Shown here: positions 43,914 through 51,062 of the stretch, one piece after another
Layout of the letters: each line of letters opens with the position of its first letter
Numbering within the stretch: the stretch's first letter is position 1
Assembly (NCBI RefSeq): GCF_030816725.1
Contig: NZ_JAUSYG010000001.1
Coordinates: 2,356,001-2,420,000, forward strand
Origin: Pseudarthrobacter defluvii
GTDB taxonomy: Bacteria; Actinomycetota; Actinomycetes; Actinomycetales; Micrococcaceae
DNA: 64,000 bases
Direction of reading: 5' to 3'
Notes under the pieces: model-generated
The model's input: the letters and a program-made list of their open reading frames with translations, nothing else
Told to the model about the DNA's origin: nothing
Database searches by the model: none
Position numbers and translations under genes: made by a program

Positions 43914-45032
43914 TCAGCGCTCTAACAAGTTGTAGTAGGCCGTGCCTGAGTTCCAACTGACTGGATGCAGCAACGTTCCTACCGCCGGGTTGAGGGCACT
44001 CCACATCATTCCGTCCCCGGCATAAATGCCGACGTGGCCCCAATTATCGGGGCCTTGCGGATTCTGAACCACCAGATCACCCGGCTGCGGGTTATCGGTT
44101 CGCGCGCCTACCCGCCACTGCTCTACTCTTGGCAACTCGATGCCGGCCTGCCTGTAGATCCACTGAACATACCCAGAGCAGTCCCAAGCCTTGAAGGCCG
44201 TGCCGCCCCAGACATATTTGCCGCCGAGTCCCTCCTGTGTGAACCGCAAGATGTCCTGGCGCAGCTGGCTTAGGTTCCGCACCTGTCCGCCATTTTGATT
44301 TCCTGCAGTAGGACTCAAACAAGATGCAGGAGCTGTGTCGGTTTCCAAGACAGCAAAAATTGCTGTCGCTGTCGGCTCCCACTGTGCATACAACTCCGGA
44401 AAAGCAGAGACCTGGACCGCCTGTGCAGCCGGCCCCTTATCCATGGCCTGCCACCCGGGGACATCCAACAGTCCACGTGGGCTTCCATGGTTGGGACCTG
44501 TCGGTCCGCCGTAGAACGCGCGGGCATTGTATGAGGCGTCCATTAGCTCGGGTACAGTGCCCCACCCCGCTGCTGGGCGTTGTTGCGCCGACCCGATTGA
44601 ATCGTGGTCTGTTCCGCTACCGTCATTGGGGAGGTCAAGGGAACCAGGCACTCCCGGGTTCGCAAGCATGCGAAGGCCCGATTCCTGAAGCGCCATCATG
44701 ATCGCGATGATTTGTCCGGAACGCGGCACATGAAGTTGCTTGCCCACCGAAATGTAAGCCCGCGCGACGCCCTCTTGACGCGGCGTCAAGACGTAGAGCA
44801 GCTTGCCAGCGTTACGGATTTCCAAACCCCCGGTAGCGCCCGCGGTCGCTGCACGAGTGTCGCTTCCCGGAGCACAAGCAACAACACGCTCTCCAGTCGT
44901 TCCGGCAAGCACAGCCACGCCGCCAACAAAAGCCATCAGCCCGCAAAGTATTGCGGCTGCGACAACGGCGGACGCGCTCTTCAGCAAAGCCCGTCGCCTT
45001 GCCAGGACTGCAATGGCTGCCAAAGCGGCCAT
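43914..45032 (-). CDS. NlpC/P60 cell-wall hydrolase of the conjugation system
   Basis: This is a 372-residue protein with an N-terminal membrane anchor (SAVVAAAILCGLMAFVGGVA) and a lytic-transglycosylase-like middle (IIAIMMALQESGLRMLANPG). The C-terminal NlpC/P60 domain has the catalytic Cys in AWDCSGYVQWIYRQAG near residue 284 and the His in DNWGHVGIYAGDGMM. It opens peptidoglycan for the transfer channel. ATG 45032 overlaps the preceding stop as TGATG. Confidence 0.9.
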   Translation of the reverse strand: MAALAAIAVLARRRALLKSASAVVAAAILCGLMAFVGGVAVLAGTTGERVVACAPGSDTRAATAGATGGLEIRNAGKLLYVLTPRQEGVARAYISVGKQLHVPRSGQIIAIMMALQESGLRMLANPGVPGSLDLPNDGSGTDHDSIGSAQQRPAAGWGTVPELMDASYNARAFYGGPTGPNHGSPRGLLDVPGWQAMDKGPAAQAVQVSAFPELYAQWEPTATAIFAVLETDTAPASCLSPTAGNQNGGQVRNLSQLRQDILRFTQEGLGGKYVWGGTAFKAWDCSGYVQWIYRQAGIELPRVEQWRVGARTDNPQPGDLVVQNPQGPDNWGHVGIYAGDGMMWSALNPAVGTLLHPVSWNSGTAYYNLLER

Positions 45033-45745
45033 CAGTAGACGATCCGCTCCGCAGTCGCATAGAAACCAACCAATGCGCATCGACCACCCGGAGCCGTGAC
45101 TGCTGGCGGGCAGTTAACCATCACAGTAACCGGCGTTGCGTAAGCGTTCTTGCCAGCGATCGACTCGTCCAATACCCGTACAGTCACCGTGCACACGTGA
45201 AAGCCCTCCCAGGGGACCGGGTAATCCTTGACTTTGGCCAATTCAAGGTCGCAACGGACGGCTTCAGCGGTACCGCTTCGCCGGGCAGACTGTTCAGTCA
45301 GCACGGTGAAGCTCCCTGCTGTCACGCCAGTCCCCTCGAACTCCCGCACCAGTGCGGACAAAGGATTGGACCCATCAGGGAGAAGCTCCCACCAGGACCG
45401 CACGCGCGCATAAACCTCGGAATACGACGACGAGCGACTATCCCAGGTGTAGATTTCCTGGGCTGCCGCCAAAGCGAGTGACCGGTAATCCCTTGTGCTC
45501 GGCAGCCTGCCATCCGTCGCGGCAGCCGATGATTTCCCTTCGATCGGAGCAGCTGAGGATTGGACGTGAACTGGCGGCGTAGCTGATGGCGTCCCTACTG
45601 CGGGCGCAGTTGCCGACGTCAACGGTGCCGCCTCCCTGCCAGAGTGATCAGACGGCCAGAGCAGAAAGAGGGCGCCGCCTGCAAGCAAGGCAGTGATCCC
45701 CACTGCGAACCAAGCTTGACGGCCAAACTCTCGAATAGAATTCAT
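45032..45745 (-). CDS. Membrane-anchored VirB8/TcpC-like conjugation protein (tentative)
   Basis: This is a 237-residue protein. One N-terminal membrane helix (WFAVGITALLAGGALFLLWP) is followed by a Ser/Ala/Pro linker (about 35-80) and a domain of strands with VRSWWELLPDGSNPLSALVR, VPWEGFHVCTVTVRV and VTVMVNCPPAVTAPGG. Position before the NlpC/P60 gene and topology suggest a VirB8-like (NTF2-fold) channel component, but sequence alone does not prove it. GGAG precedes ATG 45745. Confidence 0.65.
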   Translation of the reverse strand: MNSIREFGRQAWFAVGITALLAGGALFLLWPSDHSGREAAPLTSATAPAVGTPSATPPVHVQSSAAPIEGKSSAAATDGRLPSTRDYRSLALAAAQEIYTWDSRSSSYSEVYARVRSWWELLPDGSNPLSALVREFEGTGVTAGSFTVLTEQSARRSGTAEAVRCDLELAKVKDYPVPWEGFHVCTVTVRVLDESIAGKNAYATPVTVMVNCPPAVTAPGGRCALVGFYATAERIVY

Positions 45746-45771
45746 CGCCTAGCTCCGATGATGATCATGGC

Positions 45772-46671
45772 TTACACCGCGGGTCTGTTTGCTTCGTGCT
45801 GGAGGACACGCCAAGCGGCACGGTATAGCTGCCGGGCAAAACCGATATTCACCGCGATGTATCTCTCGGTGACGCCCAGCTCAGCCGCCAGATCGGCCAC
45901 TTGCACGGATCGGTTTGGTCCCCGCAATCCGGGACGCACGATGGAGGCAGCAACTCGCCGAAGCACAGCGGTGGGAAGGCAGTCCGCGGCCATTTGGCAA
46001 AGGTCATCAAGGTCAATCTCAGGGTTGGGACGGCAGTTCAAGGCCGCGTTAATTGTCTGGGCGGTCTGCCGGACAACCGTTACGGCGTGCCACCGGCGTC
46101 GGTCCTGGGGAGTAGGAGGTCCATGGTAGCGCGGCCCGACAAGACTGGACACAGCAAGCTTCCATGTTTCCTCAGTCACGCTCCGGTGGACCAGGTCCAA
46201 CATCGCCTGCGCCCACGCCTGGTCGACACAGCCTTCGGTGCTGCCCAAAAGCGAGCCCGTATCGATGACAGCGAGAACCTCGGGCGAGGTTTCCGTGGTT
46301 GTGAAATCTATGAGCAATGGCAAGGTCCGGTGACTTAGTTCTCGCCGGATGTGCGCAGCACAGATCTTGTTGCAGACCCCCTGAACCCAGGCTTCAAACG
46401 GAATTCCGGGAAGTTCCCGGTATTTTCCCTTTGCTACTCCGTCCCAGACAGCGACGCGGATGTCCTGCATGACGTCGTCAACATCGCAGGATCGTCCGAT
46501 TCGTCCCAGACGGGAAATGACGTAGCGGTTCACTCCATCCACGGCGACCAGAATCCGGTCGATTGGGACGACGGGCTCCCCCGCTGGAGGAGCACCTCGC
46601 AACGCGATATCCACTCCGGCAGGAGCCGTTGGGCGACTCTTGACTGGATGCGCCTCGGATTCAATTTCCAT
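45772..46671 (-). CDS. Sigma-70-like (ECF-type) factor in the transfer locus
   Basis: This is a 299-residue protein. Region 2 is visible as CDVDDVMQDIRVAVWDGVAK, then FEAWVQGVCNKICAAHIRRE, like the DAEDVVQ...FxxWLxxIARN...D..RR pattern of ECF sigma factors. A C-terminal helix-turn-helix (DLAAELGVTERYIAVNIGFA, followed by RQLYRAAWR) fits region 4. An unusual insert of about 110 residues separates the regions. It is transcribed from the palindromic promoter at 46771-46807 and heads the NlpC/P60 operon. It probably directs transcription of transfer genes; an anti-sigma gene is not evident. Confidence 0.7.
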   Translation of the reverse strand: MEIESEAHPVKSRPTAPAGVDIALRGAPPAGEPVVPIDRILVAVDGVNRYVISRLGRIGRSCDVDDVMQDIRVAVWDGVAKGKYRELPGIPFEAWVQGVCNKICAAHIRRELSHRTLPLLIDFTTTETSPEVLAVIDTGSLLGSTEGCVDQAWAQAMLDLVHRSVTEETWKLAVSSLVGPRYHGPPTPQDRRRWHAVTVVRQTAQTINAALNCRPNPEIDLDDLCQMAADCLPTAVLRRVAASIVRPGLRGPNRSVQVADLAAELGVTERYIAVNIGFARQLYRAAWRVLQHEANRPAV

Positions 46672-46770
46672 GGCTTCACCGCTTAGATATTCAGATCGAG
46701 TATGGGCGGCGCCGTGCAGGCGGCTCCGGTGCGTGGATTCGTAGATCCAACAACGATCAGCAGAAGCTAT

Positions 46771-46807
46771 GGAATTTATTGTCAAAGATACTTAAAGTAT
46801 CGTCAAG
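46771..46807. promoter_or_regulatory. Symmetric divergent promoter with operator in the spacer
   Basis: GATACTT-A-AAGTATC (46787-46801) is a perfect palindrome. On the minus strand TTGACG (46801-46806) and GACAAT (46778-46783) flank it at 17-base spacing, driving the sigma-like gene. On the plus strand TTGTCA lies at 46779. A dimeric repressor here would block both directions; the winged-helix protein at 46853 is the likely binder. Confidence 0.6.
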
Positions 46808-46852
46808 AGTGCTGTTCTTACTTTTTCGGATTTCTTCGGGAAGAATGGCGCT

Positions 46853-47182
46853 ATGCCGAGAATTACGCAACCGCACGACGCAGCTTGGTCGGCCGACGTC
46901 GAGGCTGCCGTCGCGACTTTCGGCAACAGATCGCGCAACGAGATCCTACGATTCCTTACCGCCAGCGGGCCTGCAACGCGCGGCGACATTGTCGCCGCTG
47001 TCAGCGCGGGCGATCCCAGCGTGGCCAAACATCTCGCAGCGCTGGAGGAGGCGGGTGTGGTGATGGTCGACGTCGAACCCGGGCGCAGGCACGGACGGTC
47101 GCCTCGGTACTCCGCAAACCCTGCCCGGATCAAGGAGCTGCTTGACGCACACCTAAAGTACTTGCTGGAGGAACACCAGTAG
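46853..47182 (+). CDS. ArsR-like winged-helix regulator, copy A
   Basis: This is a 109-residue single-domain DNA-binding protein: RSRNEILRFLTASGPATRGD, SVAKHLAALEEAGVVMVD and the wing GRRHGRSPRYSANP. No cysteine or other sensor residues are visible, so it may respond to protein level or a partner only. It is divergent from the sigma-like gene. A diverged paralogue lies at 47888. Confidence 0.82.
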   Translation: MPRITQPHDAAWSADVEAAVATFGNRSRNEILRFLTASGPATRGDIVAAVSAGDPSVAKHLAALEEAGVVMVDVEPGRRHGRSPRYSANPARIKELLDAHLKYLLEEHQ

Positions 47183-47192
47183 CCGAAAAGGA

Positions 47193-47702
47193 TTAACCGG
47201 ACTGCTCGGGCGGCTGTGACGGTTCGGACTGTGACGAAGCCGCTGCACGCTCGCCCTCCGGCCGCCGGCGGATGTCCTTGTTCAGGTACTCCGTGATAGC
47301 TCGCAGCGTCTCCGGCGATACGTCCCCAAGGGTTCGGGTCGCAAAAGTCTTCACCCTCGCAGCCCGAAGGGACCGGACGAACTCCAGCTGCGAATCGATG
47401 CGCTGGGGCAACTCCCCAGAATCCGAGTCCAAGAGATACGCAGGATCCACGCCGAAAATTTCGCATAATGCGTGCAGTAAGGTGGGGTCGCTCACCAATC
47501 GCCCGGTCCCGTCCTTCATGTAGAACCAGCGCGCCCTGGAGAGCTTGATTCCTCTGGCCGCCAGCTTCTCGTGAACCTCGCGGAACGTAATTGGCTGCCC
47601 TCGTTCTGCCACGGCGACGTCGAGAAGCAGGTTCAGGCGCCGGGCCAGCTCAGCCTGAGGAGACAAGGCGGTACCAGAAGGGCGTTCGTCGTCGCCGAAC
47701 AT
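47193..47702 (-). CDS. EspR/XRE-like DNA-binding protein
   Basis: This is a 169-residue protein. ELARRLNLLLDVAVAERGQP, ITFREVHEKLAARGIKLSRA, and LLHALCEIFGVDPAYLLD match the EspR-type helix-turn-helix proteins of mycobacteria and relatives. A C-terminal helix (RIDSQLEFVRSLRAARVK, ETLRAITEYLNKDIRR) probably mediates dimers. The tail is Ser/Gln/Pro-rich. ATG 47702 follows GGAGGGGAGGAGG. Convergent with copy A, it belongs to the regulator cluster of the element. Confidence 0.78.
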   Translation of the reverse strand: MFGDDERPSGTALSPQAELARRLNLLLDVAVAERGQPITFREVHEKLAARGIKLSRARWFYMKDGTGRLVSDPTLLHALCEIFGVDPAYLLDSDSGELPQRIDSQLEFVRSLRAARVKTFATRTLGDVSPETLRAITEYLNKDIRRRPEGERAAASSQSEPSQPPEQSG

Positions 47703-47834
47703 CGTCCTCCTCCCCTCCACAGTGATACCCGCTCTGAGACTTCACGTGATGCTCAGTATTCCGTTGCTCTACCTCTTGTGCAACGCGTTCCTTCAACCTC
47801 TTCCGCGGGCTCACTCAGGGGCGTATTGTTCTGC

Positions 47835-47850
47835 TGTAGACCCGTCTACA
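47835..47850. promoter_or_regulatory. Palindromic operator upstream of copy B regulator
   Basis: TGTAGAC-CC-GTCTACA has 7-bp arms. It lies between the divergent EspR-like and winged-helix genes and may serve either. Confidence 0.5.
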
Positions 47851-47887
47851 CCACGTTCCTCAGAAGTGAGTTTTCATCACCAGGGTT

Positions 47888-48208
47888 ATGGTCTCCATGG
47901 CGAACATCATGATGCATCGGACGCGAAGCCAGATCATTCGCTTCTTGATTGCCCATGGGCCGGCAACTTGCCACGACGTGGCTGCCGCTCTGAATGTTCC
48001 TCCGCCTTCCTTGCACAGTCACTTTGCCCTCCTTCGTGAAGCGGGCATCCTGACACTTGCGTCAGAACGGTATGAGGCCGAGGTTGAGGAGATTCAAAGG
48101 CAGCACGCGTGCCTTGCAGCTGAGCTTCAACCTTCGGGCACGGACGGCAAGAATGGCGCCGCCGAAGTTTCTCACAATTCAATGTCGCAATTCCCCTCCG
48201 AAAATTGA
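47888..48208 (+). CDS. ArsR-like winged-helix regulator, copy B
   Basis: This is a 106-residue protein whose HTH (HRTRSQIIRFLIAHGPATCH and SLHSHFALLREAGILT) is about half identical to the copy A helix-turn-helix at 46853. The wing is shorter and the tail polar. ATG 47888 or ATG 47897 may be used; a ribosome site is weak. Divergent from the EspR-like gene. Confidence 0.75.
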   Translation: MVSMANIMMHRTRSQIIRFLIAHGPATCHDVAAALNVPPPSLHSHFALLREAGILTLASERYEAEVEEIQRQHACLAAELQPSGTDGKNGAAEVSHNSMSQFPSEN

Positions 48209-48372
48209 GCCGGCACATCGCAGTGACGCGGGTGAACCAGATCTGACCGAGGTCCCCCCAAAACGCATCAAAACGGGCGGGGTTGTCGGCTTGCCATCAA
48301 TCGCCAACAGCGGGGGTAGCTGCAAGTATTCTCGACGGCATCAGGGGTAGTGCATCTATGACGTGTACTAGG

Positions 48373-48404
48373 AAAACGACGATTGCCGTACCCGTCGTCT
48401 TTTA
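48373..48404 (+). terminator. Hairpin followed by T-run
   Basis: ACGACG-type and CGTCGT-type arms (48376-48381 and 48393-48398) are followed by CTTTT. Modest stem, clear T-run. Confidence 0.4.
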
Positions 48405-48431
48405 AGCTGGAACGCTTACTTCTCTGAAGAT

Positions 48432-48500
48432 TTGAACGAACCCCTGGTACTAACTGCCAAAGATGTAGCCCGCCTTATCAAGCCCTCCGTACTCCTCTGA
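48432..48500 (+). pseudogene. Truncated excisionase/HTH-like N-terminus
   Basis: TTG 48432 follows CTGAAGA, and the frame reads MNEPLVLTAKDVARLIKP before a stop at 48498. The LTAxDVARLI pattern is the start of MerR/Xis-type helix-turn-helix proteins, which are usually 60 or more residues. It looks like the cut end of an integration-module gene. Confidence 0.45.
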
Positions 48501-48773
48501 CGCCACTCCCCTGTGGCTGTTCCTTCATTTTGGGGACCGGAATGATGCAGTCATCACATCAGCGGCACCCGCACCCTATGGGCTGCGGCACGCAGGGCAT
48601 TCGAGGACAAGGCCGAGTCATACCACGGTGTGAAACCATGCTCGCTGGGTCCACTGCAGGGACTGAGACAAATCTTCAGGCAGGCCGTTGACGTAGCCGC
48701 CACACTGGGCGGGTAGGCACTGCTAGCCTTTGGGTGGCCCACAAATCTCCTCGTTCCCGGAAGGTAAGTCCCC

Positions 48774-49595
48774 ATGGCAATTGATCTCCTCGAGTGCGCC
48801 AGATGCCAGACAGACGAGCACGTGGAGCTCGTCGAACGGCTGACCGGGACGCAGAAGAAGGTCAAGTGCACAAATTGCGGACACGAGTGGCTCCGCGGTA
48901 AGGCGGCCCGGAGGACGCGACCGCTGCCTACGTTGGAGGAGATTAAGAAGCAGTTCCCTAAGCCCGGTGATGTGGATCCGGTGAAATTGGCACGGGCCAA
49001 TGAACTCAAGGCTGAGTTTCTACGGCGTGAACCTGAACCTGTGCCGAACGTTGCCCCTTACTGGAGCAAGTACCAGCAGGTGTTCAGCGCCGAAGGCCTG
49101 TCGAAGGCGAACCCGCAGGATCTGAAGGACTTCGCCAACTCCAACGTCGGCGCGAACCCGGGAAACATGTCTGTCTTTAATGAAGCTTGGAACGAAATGG
49201 GCGCACACGCCGCGGCTGCACAAGTTCGCAGGACAATCGAGTATCTGCTTCGCGGCACTTCACCATCCGCGTTGGAGGACCGCCTTACTGCGCTTATTAA
49301 CGACGCTACCCCTAACGCGATGAAGGGTTTCAAGGAATCGCTGCTCACGAAGGTCCTCTGCATCGTTTACCCCAAGGAGTACCTGACAATCCTCATGTAC
49401 ACCGGCCTGGCTGGTAAACGAGAAATCGCCCGATCTCTCTGGGGCCTCGAACTCCCCGCCCCTGAGACGACCACCTGGACTAAAGGCCGACTGATCCTGT
49501 GGAGCAACGATTTGCTGCGTGCGCTTCTCGGTGACGGCTTCCGCCACCAGCAGCATGCTGCGGAATTTCTGTGGTGGGCAAAGAACGAGGCCTAG
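48774..49595 (+). CDS. Zinc-ribbon hypothetical protein, defence-island neighbour
   Basis: This is a 273-residue protein. An N-terminal zinc ribbon (LECARCQTDEH...VKCTNCGHEW, two CxxC knuckles) leads to a helical domain with SKANPQDLKDFANSNVGANP, FKESLLTKVLCIVYPKEYLT and RSLWGLELPAPETTTWTKG. The latter part resembles helical domains seen in McrB-like and other restriction-associated proteins, but I cannot assign a family. The gene starts the defence stretch and faces the same way as the nuclease-like gene downstream. Confidence 0.65.
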   Translation: MAIDLLECARCQTDEHVELVERLTGTQKKVKCTNCGHEWLRGKAARRTRPLPTLEEIKKQFPKPGDVDPVKLARANELKAEFLRREPEPVPNVAPYWSKYQQVFSAEGLSKANPQDLKDFANSNVGANPGNMSVFNEAWNEMGAHAAAAQVRRTIEYLLRGTSPSALEDRLTALINDATPNAMKGFKESLLTKVLCIVYPKEYLTILMYTGLAGKREIARSLWGLELPAPETTTWTKGRLILWSNDLLRALLGDGFRHQQHAAEFLWWAKNEA

Positions 49596-49758
49596 CTCAC
49601 CGTCCGTTTGCGAGGATTATTGCGCGACTACGAATCGGAAAGGTTCGAGCGAATGGTCTGGGGCATAGAACATCCTCTGATCTCACTTGGATCGGCTGGT
49701 GATGCGGGGCCACGCTTGCCAAGGGTGTCGCACCAGCAAATCCTGCGGCGCGTGGGTC

Positions 49759-50916
49759 ATGCTAATCCCTATGGGGAAATCTGAAGCACCTTGGGTCCGG
49801 AACAGAGGCTTGGGCCGTCTTCTGGCCCAAGAGACGAGCGTGTCCGATCTTATTCAATTCCTAAGCGACCGTGACGCGTCGCCTTGGGCCGAACTCGTCG
49901 GTTTCGTGCCGGACGAGGTCTCCCGCGAGGTGCGGGAAGCCAACAACGCTGACCTGCTGCTGACTTCCGGCTCACGCTCAGCGGTGGTCGAGGTGAAGCT
50001 TGGGCACCTGATGAGCGATCAGCAGCAGGAGAAATACGAGGCGCTCACGTCCCGCCCAGACCTCTACTTGGCCGCTTTGGCCTCGGACAAGCTTAGGCTG
50101 AGAAACAGCGCCGGGCGATGGAGCTTCCTCAGTCTGAGCGACCTCGTCCACCGCTGGGAGTTCGCCGAAGACGAACTGGCCTGCCGTTTGGCGAGCGAGG
50201 CCGCTGGCGTGCTGCGCACCTGGGACCAGATGATCTCGGCGGTGTTCGAAGCAAGATCCGAGGAAAACTGGCTGCCACTGAGCGCTCTGAACCAGAAGTT
50301 CCTGGCGCGTGTAGTGACGCGCCAGATCGCGCACGAGTTGAAGGAGCGCGATCGAATGGCTTGGGCAGGTGTGACAAGCGGAGGCGGACTGCCCATCATC
50401 CAGGGATGGACACCAATTCGTGGCGAGGGAAATGACCGCTGTTTCATGGCTGAGGTCCGCTGGTGGGAAACAAAGCCCGGCGGCGAACTCCGGTTTGGCG
50501 TGGATTTTGACGCTCGGCCGGACAACGTCGAGGATGAAGAAGTGCGCCGTGCCGCGTACGATCTGGCAATCAGCATGGATTCCGACATCGAATTCGCGAG
50601 CCTCCATGCCCACCTGCAGACAGTGCGGCCAGACCTTGCGGAGCTCCTGAGCCGAGACAAGCGGAGCCGTCCTGAGGTCAAGGGTGACTGGGAGAAGGTC
50701 ATCGTCCACGGTATGAGAGGCGCCCCTCTCGACGGCAGGAAGTCGAACACCCGAAGGACCGTCACCCCGGGCTTCTTCGGTGACGGAGCACTCCGCTTTC
50801 AGGCTATTGTCGACATCGACTTCGATCAGGCCTCAGCCGGCGACTTGACTGAATTGATCGATGCGACGCTGGCGTATCTAACCGCTCGTGAACCCGAGGC
50901 GGCTCTATCCAGTTGA
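49759..50916 (+). CDS. PD-(D/E)XK nuclease-like protein
   Basis: This is a protein of about 385 residues. NNADLLLTSGSRSAVVEVKL (D-x10-15-ExK) near residue 70, followed by SDQQQEKYEAL, matches PD-(D/E)XK_4 nuclease cores. The second half (about 210-385) has strands and helices without a known family. The start is ambiguous: ATG 49759, ATG 49771 and a longer frame to 49687 are available, none with a strong ribosome site. It is likely an antiphage or housekeeping nuclease; it lies next to the STAND gene, convergent with it. Confidence 0.7.
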   Translation: MLIPMGKSEAPWVRNRGLGRLLAQETSVSDLIQFLSDRDASPWAELVGFVPDEVSREVREANNADLLLTSGSRSAVVEVKLGHLMSDQQQEKYEALTSRPDLYLAALASDKLRLRNSAGRWSFLSLSDLVHRWEFAEDELACRLASEAAGVLRTWDQMISAVFEARSEENWLPLSALNQKFLARVVTRQIAHELKERDRMAWAGVTSGGGLPIIQGWTPIRGEGNDRCFMAEVRWWETKPGGELRFGVDFDARPDNVEDEEVRRAAYDLAISMDSDIEFASLHAHLQTVRPDLAELLSRDKRSRPEVKGDWEKVIVHGMRGAPLDGRKSNTRRTVTPGFFGDGALRFQAIVDIDFDQASAGDLTELIDATLAYLTAREPEAALSS

Positions 50917-51062
50917 CGCCGAGACAAACGCGGGCTTACCTGCAGTGCGCACTAATGACGCGCAGGACGCCTTGTGCGGCCACGGCACATTTACGAAGCT
51001 ATTCCCGTTGCTTTCAGCAGGGCCGGACTCCCCGGCCGGTGCAGCGCCCGCCATTGCATGAA

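Larger units (their letters stand above)
48209..48773. other. Boundary stretch between transfer and defence genes
   Basis: 565 bases without an intact gene. Contents seen are the weak terminator at 48373 and the truncated HTH at 48432. This is where an element end or old recombination junction may lie. Confidence 0.45.
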
